Positions 1-11,856 of a DNA stretch of 64,000 nucleotides are shown here, one piece after another. The position numbers and the translations under genes were made by a program. A model generated the notes under the pieces. The model was not told the DNA's origin and searched no databases. It saw nothing but the letters and a program-made list of their open reading frames with translations. The stretch's first letter is position 1; every line of letters begins with the position of its first letter. The DNA is from Ambrosia x helenae (lineage: Eukaryota; Streptophyta; Magnoliopsida; Asterales; Asteraceae), in contig JAUTDX010007095.1 of NCBI GenBank assembly GCA_030844895.1, positions 372,001-436,000 on the forward strand. Reading direction: 5' to 3'.

Positions 1-1793
1 GAAGTAGATATCATGGAGGTCGTGGCAACTACTACGGGGACGTGGCCGCTCCAACACTTACTCACCACAATACAACACCTACCCTAACCCAAACACTTAC
101 CCACCAAATCCAAACCCAAACGCCTACTCTTGGTGGCCCACCCCACCGCTATTCCCAAACCCGGCCCAGTCCCCTTGTCCGCCTCCTGGAACAGACCCAA
201 TACCCTAACCAATCCACCATCCAATCCCAACCCGGCCCAACAACTTCCCACTCCACCAAACTCAGCCCAACACTACTCGCCCTCTTCCTACCCAGGCTTC
301 GGCCTTACTACACAGCAACAAACCTTCGGCCCACCAGGATTTCCACCACAGCCCACTTACAAAAACCCAACCGTGGACCCCCTACAACCCATCGAACTTG
401 GAGTAGCCTTATCTACTCTTACCTTGAATCAACTGGATCACACTTGGAACTTGGATACGGGTGCTTCATCTCATATCACTGCAGACCAAGGTCAGATCTC
501 CTCTCATTTATCATCTTCTGTTAATACTAACATACTTGTAGGTAATGGTCAGACTTTGCAAATTTTGGGTTCGGGCCATGGCTCACATACAACCAATTAC
601 AAATCCTACACCCTAAATAACATACTTTATGCCCCAAATGTCGTTAAAAACCTTATATCCGTTAGAAAATTTACTCGTGATAATCTTTTGTCTATTGAAT
701 TTGATCCTTACAGTTTTACTTTGAAGGATCTTAAGACTGGACAAGACTTTCACGCCATGACATCACCGGTGATCTTTACCCTTTCACTCCACCAACTCAA
801 GTCCTTTTGACAACATCTTCAAATAAGTGGCATGAGCGTTTAGGCCACCCCGGTTCTCAAGTTTTGCATTTCCTTTCTAGTCATTTTAATATTTCATGTA
901 ATAAAGACTCCTTTGGTTTTCATGACTCGTGTAATTTGTCAAACAGTAAAAGGCTTCCGTTTGGTGATTCTAATTCTTTTACATATGCACCCTTTGATAT
1001 CATTCACTGTGACTTGTGGACATCCCCAGTCTTTAGCAATGCCTCGTAGAAATACTATATGGTCCTTGTTGATAACTACTCTAATTATGTGTGGGTATAC
1101 CCCTTAAAGTTCAAATCAGAAACCTTTCCAACCTTCATTAAATTTCACAAACTCATTCAAACACAATTTCACAAAAACATAAAAGCTTTTCAATGTGACT
1201 TAGGGGGAGAATTTGACAACAATGCTTTTCACACATTTTCCTCAAACCATGGTCTTACCTTTCGGTTTTCATGTCCACAAACCTCACCCAAAACGGTTGC
1301 TCTGAACGAATGATCAGATGACTCAATGACATCATACGAACCTTATATCCATTGAACGCTTTTAGACGGCTATTGGAAACGTGTTCTTGATGATACGAGG
1401 GGTTGCCAATGATCAAAAAGGCAACCCACCATTTCCAGGTCAAGTGCTGAAGCTGAATATCGAGGGGTTGCCAATGTCGTTACAGAAACCACATGGCTTC
1501 GTAATTTACTACTTGAATTACATATCCCAATCCGGCAAGCAACTATAGTCTATTGTGATAACATTTCCGCAATCTACTTGTCAGAGAATTCGGTTCAACA
1601 CCAAAGGACCAAACATGTAGAACTTGATATCCATTTTGTCCGAGAAAAGGTCCAACTAGGCCAGGTTCGGGTCCTCCATGTGCCATCCTCATACCAGTAT
1701 GATGATATTTTCACCAAGGGTCGTCTTTCTAGACAGCTATTCGAAAGTTTTTGCACCAGTTTGACCGTTTGTCGAAGCCCCCGCTCAAACTGA
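1..1793 (+). pseudogene. copia gag-pol polyprotein, internally deleted and frameshifted
   Basis: Proline/asparagine-rich end of gag runs from 1 to about 420. The aspartic protease motif DTGASSHI is near 455. GAG-pre-integrase WHERLGHP (near 830) lies in a new frame entered at about 807. The integrase shows the first catalytic Asp in IHCDLW (near 1,010), an in-frame TAG at 1,047, and a region matching the second Asp (CDLGGEF, near 1,200). The frame is lost near 1,290. After a short scrambled stretch the RNase H domain resumes at about 1,419 with SSAEAEYRGVAN and YCDN, and ends at a stop at 1,791-1,793. The reverse transcriptase with YVDD is absent, so the copy cannot be functional. Confidence 0.85.
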
Positions 1794-1990
1794 GGGGAGT
1801 ATTAGTCAACAGTCAACCATCCGAAATTATAGCACAAATCAATCACATTTATTTGTATTTAGTGATAATTACTATTGCCTTGTTTATAGATAGTTAGTTA
1901 CCATATTTTATTCTATTTATACACAATGTATCTCAAAGGAATGGCAAGCATTATAAATGATATCATATTGTTAATAATTGTATATATGAG
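1..1990 (+). mobile_element. Ty1/copia LTR retrotransposon remnant, 3' part with start of 3' LTR
   Basis: The segment runs from the Gly/Arg-rich end of gag through protease, GAG-pre-integrase, part of integrase and RNase H. It then reaches a polypurine tract (gaggggag near 1,793) followed by an AT-rich LTR beginning about 1,801. The 5' LTR and most of gag lie before the window. The reverse transcriptase is entirely missing. The right end of the LTR cannot be placed; 1,990 is approximate. Family-level assignment to Ty1/copia rests on the domain order PR-IN-RNase H and the motifs listed under the pol entry. Confidence 0.85.
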
Positions 1991-1993
1991 AAA

Positions 1994-2310
1994 TATGAAT
2001 GTATTTCTAGGTTTGAAGATTAACACTGCCTACCCTGCTAGAAAGCCAAAAACGATAAGAGTGGCATATAGAAGGCTGAAAAAAAAAAAGATAGGTTGTG
2101 GTTCATCAACCCAAACCTATATATCCAACTCCTTCGATTTCCTTTTTATTTCATCCATCGCCACTGGAGTCTCAAATTGAAAAAAAAAAAAAAAATTACC
2201 TTCTTTAACAAATCCATCAACTATTTTTGTACCCCATATGCTTTAACCATTTTTTTCTGTAGGGATGAAATAAAACATACAAGTATTTTTTAAAGTAAAC
2301 AAAACTGGGT
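1994..2310. other. A/T-rich spacer, no gene seen
   Basis: Low-complexity sequence with two poly-A runs (near 2,079 and 2,178). Short open frames here show no recognisable motif. It may include the tail of the preceding copia LTR. Confidence 0.5.
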
Positions 2311-2530
2311 ACCGAATATATTGAAAGGTACGGGTATCGGCATCGGTATTTCAGTACGGCACAATTTTTGTACTACTTTGTTAATTTTTTATTTCTTGAG
2401 CACTCGTACGGGTACCAAGTAGGTAAAATCGATATGAGTATCAATACTATACGGATACCATAATACGAAGTAAAACATAATATCAAATTCATTAGTATAT
2501 AAAATTCGATACTCCTACCCGTACAGATAG
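2311..2530. repeat. degenerate GGTACC/GGTATCGG-rich repeat, hAT-MITE relative
   Basis: Repeated words such as gggtaccg, acgggtatcgg and atacggatacc recall the complete MITE at 25,760-26,055, in decayed form and without visible ends or target-site duplication. Confidence 0.45.
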
Positions 2531-2593
2531 TGAAAGTACCAAATGCAGATTCAATAAAAGTGGGTACCGATTTGACCCCGAGTACTCCCCCGA

Positions 2594-3027
2594 TTAGGCC
2601 GAGTACTCGCTCCAGGATAGGTCGCCGAGTACAAGCTCAAACCGAGTTTTGCAACACTGTTCAGGAGTACGATCAACCAAGAAAAAATGATTACATTTAT
2701 AAACCCATCCGTCAACATCTTCTCCATTGAATTTAGGGAAATCCAATCGGCCAATTCGAGATAATCTTTGATCATGGTGGTTGATTTGTAGGCTATTGAA
2801 CATTTCCAATTGTGGTTTCAGGCTATTGAACATGGTTTGAAGGTTAAGGTTTAGTTGATTGATGGTTGTTCTGTTATCTTCTTGAAGAGTCTGTGTGTTT
2901 TTAATGGATTATGCGTGTTCTTTCAGGGTTTTTTCAAGTTTTTCCATTTCTTGTTGTCGAGTGTTTTTCGCCATTAATGGTGGATTTGGTCACCGGAGCT
3001 TAAATCGAGCAAGCTCTAATACCAACT
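2594..3027 (-). mobile_element. Ty3/gypsy 5' fragment: primer-binding site and start of gag
   Basis: Read on the minus strand, a near-match to the initiator-Met tRNA primer-binding site (TGGTATTAGAGC, plus-strand 3,013-3,024) is followed by an ATG at 2,974. The frame encodes a coiled-coil-like N-terminus and then a Ty3/gypsy Gag segment with LDFPKFNGEDVDGW and YKCNHFF. One in-frame stop lies near 2,908. The LTR that should precede the primer site is missing: the fragment abuts the CNL pseudogene at about 3,050. The junction suggests that a rearrangement removed the resistance gene's promoter and first codons. Confidence 0.75.
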
Positions 3028-3058
3028 GATCAGCTTAGTTTGTTCTAGCCAGTGGCGG

Positions 3059-5947
3059 ATCCAGAAATGGCACAGATCATTGAAACAAATCCAACGTGTG
3101 CTTGCTGATGCTTCCAGGAAGGAGATAACTGATACTGCTGTGAAAGAATGGCTGAAAGAGCTCCAGCATTTGGCTTATGACATAGATGACGTACTCGATG
3201 GTTGGGTCACCGAAGCCATGCAAAGTGAGTCCACCCACGAGTCAGAAGGCATCACCGACAAGGTAAAAAAGCTAATCCCAACTTGTTGCACAAAGTTCTC
3301 ACGGACTACTACAACTATGCTTGCCCAGTTAGATGATATTTCCATCAAATTACAAGATCTAGTTAAGGAGAAAGATACTCTTGGTTTGAGTGTCACAGAG
3401 GTTCAAAGTAGGCCAACAAATAATAATATAAGATTTCAAACCTCTGTTGTTGATCCATCTAGTATTGTTGGACGCCAAGCTGACAAAGAATCATTTGTCC
3501 AACAGTTATTGTCACCGTCTGATGAACCATGTGATCAAAACTATAGCATTGTTCCCATAGTTGGTATGGGCGGGGTTGGAAAAACCACCCTGGCTAGACT
3601 TTTGTATAATGAAGAGGAAGTCAAGGATCACTTTGAACTAAAGGCATGGGTCTGTGTTTCAGATGAGTTTGATAGTTTCGCTATAAGCAAAGTTATCTAC
3701 CAATGTGTGGCAGGGGGAACAAGGAATTTTCGGATTTTAATCAGCTTCAAGAAGAGCTTAGAACACACCTAAGGGAGAAAAAGTTTCTTTTAGTATTAGA
3801 TGATGTTTGGAGTGAAAGCTATGCAGATTGGGAAACCCTAGTCAGACCATTTTATACATGCGCTCCTGGAAGTAAAATTGTCATAACAACACGGAAGGAT
3901 CAATTGCTCAAACAGTTGGTTCACAATCCTCTTAACAAGCAGTTGCACATCCTCTCAGATGACGACGCTCTGTCTTTACTTGCTCGACATGCACTAGGTG
4001 TAAATGACTTTGATTCATATTTGTCGCTCAAACCATATGCCGAAGGCATTGTGAAAAAATGTGGTGGGTTACCTTTGGCTTTGATAGCACTTGGTAGATT
4101 GTTGAGAACAAAAAGAGATGAAGTAGAACACTGGAAGGAAGTGTTAAACACTGAGATATGGAGATTAAAAGATGAAAATGGAATTCTACCAGCCCTTAGA
4201 CTAAGCTACCAAGATCTTTCTGCATCTTTAAAGCAGTTGTTTGTATACTGCTCCTTGTTTCCCAAGGACTTCTTGTTTAACAAGGAGGAATTGGTTTTAT
4301 TATGGATAGCAGAAGGGTTCTTACAGCAACCAACTCCAAGGGACACAACCAAAGAACGTTGGGGTCAAGACTTCTTTGACGAGTTATTGTCAAGGTCATT
4401 TTTTCAACATGCACCTAATAATGAATCATTCTTTGTGATGCATGACCTCATGAATGACTTGGCGACATCTGTTGCTACCGATTTTTTTGTAAGGTTAGAC
4501 AATGAGAACGAGAAGAATGTAGCTTGCAAAAGGTTGGAAAAGCAACGCCATATGTCTTTTTTTTTTTTGAAAGATATGTAGCTTACAAAAGGTTTGAGGC
4601 ATTCATCGAAGCCAGAAGGTTGAGGACATTCTTAGCAACATCAGTTGGGGAGGTAGAAAGTTCGGGCGGTTTCTACTTATCCAATAAGATTTTCACCGAC
4701 TTGCTTCCTGGGTTACCATTGTTAAGGGTTTTAAATTTGAGTCGCTTTTGTATAAGTGAGGTACCGGAATCCATTGGTACTTTGACGCACCTGATATCTT
4801 AATCTATCTAAAACTAGTATCACACATTTACCGGATACTGTTTGCAATCTTTATAATTTACAAACATTGATCCTATCTGGTTGTGATAAGTTAACTATGT
4901 TGCCAAACAACTTCCCAAGGCTTAAAAACCTTCGTCATCTTGATGTTAGTGACACCCCTCTTTTGTTTCAAGTGTTGGTAGAGATTAGTGAGTTGAAAAG
5001 CCTACAAATTACTCTCTCGAAAATCATTATCGGAAGTGAAAGCGGATTTGAAATAGCCAAAGTTAAAGACTTTAATAATCTATATGGAAATATATGCATT
5101 GAAGGTTTGGAACATGTGCAAAATGCAATTCATGCACATGAGGCGAACTTTTCACAAAAGAGGATTAGTGAGTTAAAGCTTGCATGGAGTGATGAGCTAA
5201 ATGATTCACGAAATGAAACACTTGAAAAAAGAGGTCCTAAATGAGCTGCAGCCTTGTGAAGATAAGTTAATAAAACTCGAAATTTGGTTATATGGGGGAT
5301 CAGAGTTTCCAAACTGGGTTGGGGACCCCTCGTTTCTACGTTTGAAGCATGTGTCAATACGTGGTTGTAAGAGATGTACATCTCTACCGCCACTTGGACA
5401 ACTACCGTCACTGAAGGAGTTGTTTATTGGGGGCTTATATGGGTGGAAGATGTGGATTTTAAGTCATCTGGGGCTGGCTGTGGATTTCTTTCACTTGAAA
5501 TTCTGAGTTTTATTGATATGAATGGGTGGAAGAAATGGTCAGGGGCCGTGTTTCCACGCTTGCAAAAGCTTGAAATAAGGTGTCCTAATTTGGTTGAAGT
5601 CACACTTGAAGCTATGCCTTCATTGAATGTTCTAGAAATAAATGATTGTCCTAATTTGGTTGAAATGTCACTTGAAGAACTACCTTCATTAAATTATTTA
5701 AGAATGAGTAAGTCTGATAGTGGTGTGTTGAGAAGGCTGGTTGAAGTAACTTCAGCAGTCACCAAGTTGTATATAGGAGATATTTCAGGGCTGAATGATG
5801 TGGTGTTGAGAGGTGTTATAGAGTATCCTGGGGCACTTGAAGAATTAGAGATATATAATTGTAATGAAATAAGATACCTGGTGCAATCAGATGCAGTTGC
5901 AAGTAAGATTCTTGTGAAGCTGAGGAAATTGACAGTGAGGGACTGTG
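3059..5947 (+). pseudogene. CNL disease-resistance pseudogene I, 5' segment (Rx-N, NB-ARC, LRR start)
   Basis: Homolog of coiled-coil NB-ARC LRR immune receptors, which detect pathogen effectors inside the cell. The Rx-type N-domain starts abruptly (about 20-40 residues missing). NB-ARC motifs are in order: P-loop GMGGVGKTTLAR (about 3,566), RNBS-A VCVSDEF, kinase-2 LLVLDDVW with the final Trp typical of non-TIR proteins (about 3,790), RNBS-B GSKIVITTR, GLPL CGGLPLAL (about 4,060), RNBS-D-like CSLFPKDF and MHD MHDLMNDLA (about 4,438). LRRs follow. Single-base frameshifts are visible near 3,717 (G-run), 4,560 (T-run of about 12), 4,793, 5,227 (A-run) and 5,441. The segment stops at the copia insertion and continues at 12,278. 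Confidence 0.93.
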
Positions 5948-6156
5948 TGTTAGAAAGTGAATCAAGAGGGATCAGAAAATTATCATCATTTCCCGGATTA
6001 GGAGATTGCCATCAATACTTGACAACTATCAAGATCAATTATATAGCCGTTATGGCTATTTACCTTATTTAGGATAATTGTCATGTTTATAAATTCATTT
6101 GTATCTTGTCCTTCTTACACAATCAATAACAAAGAATTCTTCTCTGTTTTTCATCG
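5948..6156 (+). repeat. 5' LTR of copia element
   Basis: It starts TGTTAGAAAG and ends TTTTTCATCG; the 3' LTR ends TTTTTCATCA, so the terminal A has mutated. The primer-binding site follows directly. Confidence 0.93.
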
Positions 6157-6207
6157 TGGTATCATAGCAGAGTCTATGTTCCTGACCTGCTCATCACTTA
6201 CCCATCT

Positions 6208-7380
6208 TTGCCACCATTCATAAAACGAGTCACCATGTCCGGAGACGGTAACTCAAGTAATGATCTCACCCTACAACTTGCAAACCTGCTCAAAACCGGG
6301 ATTAATTCCCAATCCAACAACCCAAAACTTTCTGATAGTCTACACATAAATCTCAAATTAAACAGCCAGAATTACGCATTATGGACCCGAATGATCCGGG
6401 TTGCCATAGGCGGAAAATCAAAAACCTTATTGAAACATTTAAACTCAAACCCTCCTGACATAGCTGATGAAACTTTCGAACAATGGGAACAAGACGACCC
6501 AGTCATTTTTTCGTGGCTAATACAAAATATCGAACCGACACTTGCTAGCAACCTTACCGAGTTTCCCACAGCAAAATCATTATGGGAAGCCTTGGCGGTC
6601 ACATACAGCAGCGGTAGAGACAAGTTACAGACATTCAACCTTCATGTTAAAGCCAATGACATCAAACAAAACAACACTTCCCTTGAAGAATTATGGATTA
6701 CCCTGCAGGGTATATGGGGAGAAATTGACAGAATAGATCCTAACCCCATGAAGTGTTCAGAAGACATCCAAACCTATTCGAAAATCAGGTCTGAACAAAA
6801 ACTCTTTCAATTTTTAAACGCTTTAGATCGTAAATTTGATTATATAAAAAGGGAACTGCTTCGACTAGAACCTCTCCCAACAGCGGAGGCGGCTTACGCC
6901 GCTGTCCGAAAAGAGGCTGCTCACCAGAATATTCTGGGAGCAACTCTCAACGATACACAGGGAGTAGGAGCCGGTCTGGTTACCGAAAAAGAAGGGTTGG
7001 GGCTTATAACAAAGGGTCGACGGTTCGACGGGAAGAAGAACGGCCCGTCAGTAAAGGAGGATAAAACTCACCTGAGGTGTGACCATTGCGGTATAACAAG
7101 GCATACCAAAGAACAGTGTTTCAGGCTTGTCGGTTACCCCGAGTGGTGGTCCGATGGCCACAAAAAAGGCACCAAAGCTACCGGACCAGAAAAGGGCAAA
7201 GCTTCCACCGCCGTGGGCAACAATCATGTCACCAACACCAGCGGCGGCGACCGGAAGGAGTACGGCTTTGGTGGGATTGCATACTCAGAAGAAGAAGGGG
7301 CCATAGATGGAGGTAACCGGATTGAGGATGAACCTCAAATCCATTGTGTAACCCTAAATTTTTCTCCCAAAATTTTTTAA
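6208..7380 (+). CDS. copia Gag with zinc knuckle
   Basis: An open frame of 390 codons in the internal region of the copia element. The N-terminal half has the Gag architecture of plant Ty1/copia (NYALWTRMI, SLWEALAVTYSSG), and a CX2C-X4-H-X4-C-like zinc knuckle, CDHCGITRHTKEQC, lies at about residues 292-305. Gag forms the virus-like particle and binds element RNA through the knuckle. The first in-frame ATG may not be used: a second Met ten residues on (MSGDGNSS) has the more Gag-like start. Gag is intact although pol downstream is broken. Confidence 0.8.
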   Translation: MPPFIKRVTMSGDGNSSNDLTLQLANLLKTGINSQSNNPKLSDSLHINLKLNSQNYALWTRMIRVAIGGKSKTLLKHLNSNPPDIADETFEQWEQDDPVIFSWLIQNIEPTLASNLTEFPTAKSLWEALAVTYSSGRDKLQTFNLHVKANDIKQNNTSLEELWITLQGIWGEIDRIDPNPMKCSEDIQTYSKIRSEQKLFQFLNALDRKFDYIKRELLRLEPLPTAEAAYAAVRKEAAHQNILGATLNDTQGVGAGLVTEKEGLGLITKGRRFDGKKNGPSVKEDKTHLRCDHCGITRHTKEQCFRLVGYPEWWSDGHKKGTKATGPEKGKASTAVGNNHVTNTSGGDRKEYGFGGIAYSEEEGAIDGGNRIEDEPQIHCVTLNFSPKIF

Positions 7381-7789
7381 GTCTGGTAAATGAAGAAGAA
7401 AGGTATGATAATAATATGAACCAACAATGTTATAAAGAAGGTGGGATGAGCTCACTTGGGATAAATAAATCCCGAATCTCAACACAAAAATGGCCACAAA
7501 ATTCAAGTTCTAAAAGGAAAGCATCTTGGCCACACATTTCAATTGTAAAACACAGAGCATCACGTGCTCATGTCCCACCACAACCTTTTTTTAGAAAAGC
7601 TTTGTTGGATCATATTATAAAGAAAAACATGAGGGGGATATAAAGGAATAAGAATAAAACCCCAAAGGTTATTAAGATGGTGTTTTCATAAAATTAAAAA
7701 ACCTTTTTTTTTAAAACAAAAAAATAAAAATAGAGTTTTCCTAAAAAATAACAAGTTAAATACTCGTCAGGCTAATATAGCTCAAAATT

Positions 7790-10592
7790 GCACTAACACC
7801 GATGAATCATGGATTTTTGACTGTGGTGCGACTGACACCAAGACCTATGATTTATCGGATATTATTTCTAAAACTAAACCTAGAATCAAAAACATCAAAA
7901 CTGCTAATGGGGGGATGTTCCTGTTAAAGGAGGAGGAACTATTGAAATATCTCCAACTTTAAAACTAAAAAATTGTCTATATGTTCCATCCCTGTCACAT
8001 AAACTGTTATCCATTAGCCACATTACAAAAGAGTTAAATTGCACCGTCTTGATGCATCCAACCTTTTGTATTCTTCAGGATATCAGGACGGGAATGATCA
8101 TTGGGCGTGGCACTGAACGATCAGGATTATATTATGTGGATGAAGTGACTCAACGGGGAAATGTGATGCTGGCTCATGGGACTACAAATAGAGAAGCCTG
8201 GCTTTGGCATAGGAGATTAGGACATCCATATAATAGTTATTTACATATTTTATTTCCAAAACTTTTTCCTTCCAATAAAACTTTAAATTGTGAGACATGT
8301 GTCTTAGCTAAAAGTCACAGACATACATATCGTTTAAATAATACTAGGGTTGAGACTCCTTTTTCTTTAATACATTCTGATGTGTGGGGTCCCGCAGAAG
8401 TTAATGGGGGGCAAAACTTTCGTTTCTTTGTTTTATTTATTGATGATTGCACTCGTATGACATGGATCTATTTTTGAAACATAAATCTGAGGTCTTTGAA
8501 AAATTTACTATTTTTTACACTATGATACAAACTCAATTTAAAACTAGTATTCAAATTCTTAGATCGGACAATGGTGGGGAATACGTCAATGAATCTATGA
8601 AACAATTCTGTCATGACAAAGGAATAATTCATCAAAAAACGTGCCCCTACACTCCTGAACAAAATGGCACTGTCGAACGAAAAAACCGTATCCTTTTAGA
8701 AATCACACGGGCCTTCTTAATTGAGTCTCAAGTTCCCACATCCTTTTGGCCGGAAGCTGCTGCTACTACCACATATTTAATTAATCGTCTCCCTACCAAA
8801 GCTCTTAACCTTAAAACCCCAATTCAAGTCCTTTCTGATTTTACCAACATTCCTCCACCTCTCACTTTACAACCACGAGTCTTTGGTTGTACTGTCTACC
8901 CTCATATCCCGAAACATGATTGAGGTAAACTTGGCCCATGCACAGAAAAATGCATATTTGTTGGCTATGGAATAGATCAAAAGGGATATAGGTGCTACAG
9001 CCCAACACGCAGACGTATATATACTACTCTTGACTGTGATTTTCTTGAGACCGAATTTTTCTATACCTGCCAATACAGTGGGCAGGGGGAGAAGAAGCAT
9101 ACTGACCCACTAGATTGGCTAATATGGGCTCCCTCATCAACAAGCAGAGAGTATCACAGTACCCAACGAGAATCACCTGCTTCTCCACATCCTGTTAGTG
9201 CTACTGACCAAGAATCTCCTTGTCCTACACCTGCACCTCAAAATGGTGAACCTCAAAATGGTGAACCTCAAATCTTTCAAACCACTCAAAACGAGGAAGT
9301 GCAACGTCCTCCTGGTATGACTAATAATGAGTTTCCAAATGACACATCTAACAGTGGAATAGCAAGTGAACAGGTTATGCAGGAAAATCACGAGGAACTA
9401 ATACATGAAGAACACAATGAAACAGCCGAGAAATACGTGCTTCCTCCAAGAGCCAATAGAGGAATACCTCCAAAACGATATTCTCCAGAAAAGGAGGCTA
9501 GATCAACTAGATATCCCATGACAAATATGGCCAATGGAAATTTGTCTGAAGAAGATAAAGCCTTCACTGCTGCACTCCATAATGAACAAATTCCAAACTC
9601 TGTAGAACAAGCCTTGAAGTCCAAGGAATGGAAGGAGGCTATGTAAACAGAAATGGATGCACTTATGAAAAATGAGACTTGGGAGAAATGTACCCTTCCT
9701 TCAGGAAAGAGACCAGTTGGATGTCGGTGGGTCTTCACTATTAAACATAAACCAGATGGAACAATAGAAAGAAATAAAGCTCGACTAGTTGCCAAGGGAT
9801 ACACACAAACATATGGCATCGACTATTCTGAGACGTTCTCTCCGGTAGCCAAGATCGATACAATCCGTGTCCTTTTATCTATTGCTGCAAACGAAGGTGG
9901 CCTCTTCATCAGTTTGATGCTAAGAATGCCTTCCTTCATGGAGAACTGAAAGAAGAAGTACATATGGAGGCACCTCCCGGATTCACAAATAACTTCAAAG
10001 ACCGAGAAGTGTGTCGTCTAAAAAGGACTCTCTACGGTCTCAAACAATCACCTCGAGCTTGGTTTGGTAGATTTACATTGGCTATGAGGAGATATGGGTT
10101 CAAACAAAGTAATTCTGATCATACCTTGTTCCTCAAACGAAAAGGTAAACTCATAACTTGTTTAATTTTATATGTTGATGATATGATTATCACAGGAAAC
10201 GATAAAGAAGAAATGGAGAAGCTAAAAGCAAATCTATTCAAGGAGTTCGAGATGAAAGATCTAGGAAGATTAAAGTACTTCCTTGGCATTGAAGTCCTAA
10301 GATCAAAGCAAGGGATTTTCATATGTCAAAAGAAGTACATCCTTGATCTCCTTGCTGAAACAGGAATGATCGACTGCAAGCCAGCTCAATCAAAAACTCT
10401 ACATGGAAGCAGGAGCAAAATTTGCAGACATTTTATCAAAGAAAAACTCGAAAATGGAATTATAGAACTTCAGTTCATTCGGTCAGAGGATCAACTAGCG
10501 GACATACTTACAAAATCTGTCAATGGAAGACTTTACAACAAATGCCTGTACAAGTTGAGTATTGGGAATCCCACTACTCAACTTGAGGGGGA
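7790..10592 (+). pseudogene. copia pol (protease, integrase, RT, end of RNase H), multiply disrupted
   Basis: The protease motif DCGATDT lies near 7,818. GAG-pre-integrase LWHRRLGHP is near 8,205. Integrase catalytic positions are in HSDVWGP, RSDNGGEY and QNGTVERKNR. RT motifs include KARLVAKGY, LYGLKQSPRAW and the catalytic YVDDMI (about 10,170). Disruptions seen: frameshift near 7,912, frameshift near 8,475 (short T-run), TGA at 8,921, TAA at 9,644 and frameshift near 9,895. The RNase H core is deleted; sequence jumps from the RT connection (near 10,395) to the RNase H tail ADILTKSVNGRLY. Between 7,381 and 7,790 there is only A-rich spacer. Confidence 0.9.
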
Positions 10593-11407
10593 GTGTTAGA
10601 AAGTGAATCAAGAGGGATCAGAAAATTATCATCATTTCCCGGATTAGGAGATTGCCATCAATACTTGACAACTATCAAGATCAATTATATAGCCGTTATG
10701 GCTATTTACCTTATTTAGGATAGAGTTAATAGCCAAAATCGTCCCTGAGGTTTGGTGGTTTTTGCCACTTCTGCCCAAAAATGAAACGTGCTACAACTGG
10801 GTCCGTAGGCTTTTGTTTTTTTGCCAATTTCGTCCCTGACAGCAAACTCAGTTAATTTTAGACGTTAAGTCTAGGGGTAATTTTGTCTTTTTGGGTTCCA
10901 CACTTTCAAAACCCCTTTAAATCAGACGAGTCATCTTCTTTATAACCCCATGAACCCTAATCGAACTCCAACCATAAAACCCTAACAATCAGCCCATAAA
11001 ATTGTTTTCTTTGAGTTAAAAACCTCAAAGGATCATTGCAGATTTGGATTATAATTATTGAAAAGGTTTACATTTCGATTATTAGAATCATCAATGAACT
11101 CCCTCATATATTCAACAAATACTTAAGCAAAATATTGGTTTTTCATATAGTTTGTGGCTCGTCACTCACGGCTTGCGTTCCGGATCATAAACTAGCTCCT
11201 TGAAAACTATAGCTGACTTTGCTCGAGCTCATTGGCTTGTACAAGTGTTCGAACCGAGTTCGAGCAAAATACTGAAAAGAAAACTTGAGCTAATTTGGTC
11301 TGAGTAACAACAAGATAACACTAAATACTCTTGAAATTAATCAGTAATTTGAGGAAAGCAACAATATCCAAATCAGATGAAGATGAAATTGACAGAGAAA
11401 AACTCAC

Positions 11408-11479
11408 AGAAGCTCCTCTCTGCTCAGCAGTAACAGCAAGTGCAAAAGCAACGAGATTGAAGACAAACACAACAGCCAT
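11408..11479 (-). pseudogene. captured first exon resembling a DUF1218 membrane protein
   Basis: On the minus strand an ATG at 11,479 opens 24 codons that read as a hydrophobic, signal-anchor-like segment, MAVVFVFNLVAFALAV, followed by TAEQRGAS, and end at a consensus splice donor GTGAGT. The hydrophobic start followed by AEQR is what I recall from the first exon of DUF1218-family plant membrane proteins. That identification is from memory and moderate. No continuation of the gene is seen, so this is a captured fragment inside the MULE. Confidence 0.5.
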
Positions 11480-11699
11480 ACCACAAAATTACATGGCTTG
11501 ACCTGCAGTGTTACCCAATCCCAACCTTGCCACAATCAACGGGGGTGAGCATGAGTCGGGTCGGTTCAGTTATGAATTGAAACGAAACCTATAACTAGTG
11601 TTTTGGATTTTAGATTTTCATGCTCGTTCGGTTTCGGTTATAAACGGTTGAGTTATCTTGGTTAACCACAGGCTATAGACATGGGTGGATCAATGATCG

Positions 11700-11856
11700 T
11701 TACATCTCCTCAGCCATTATTTCGTCCAAGTCATTTAATCTCCGACGTTGCAAAGCCAGTAACTCGAGCATCGAATAAACTTCAGCAGAAAACGGCTTTG
11801 ATTTATCACCAGACACAAACTCTTCAACAACATTGTCAACCTCAATCCGGGTTGTT
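11700..11856 (-). pseudogene. second captured coding-like fragment, unidentified
   Basis: A minus-strand open frame of about 50 codons ending at TAA (11,700-11,702). It contains FVSGDKSKPFSAEVYSM and LALQRRRLNDLDEIMAEEM. The mixed, acidic, helix-compatible composition looks like the C-terminus of a real protein. I do not recognise the family. Confidence 0.35.

Noticed and set aside
42..524. 160-codon open frame in the copia remnant
   Set aside because: Wrong frame of the gag/protease region; the frame with DTGASSHI is the real one.
5948..6072. LTR sequence read as the C-terminus of the CNL protein
   Set aside because: The open frame continues into the copia LTR by chance; the true gene resumes at 12,278.
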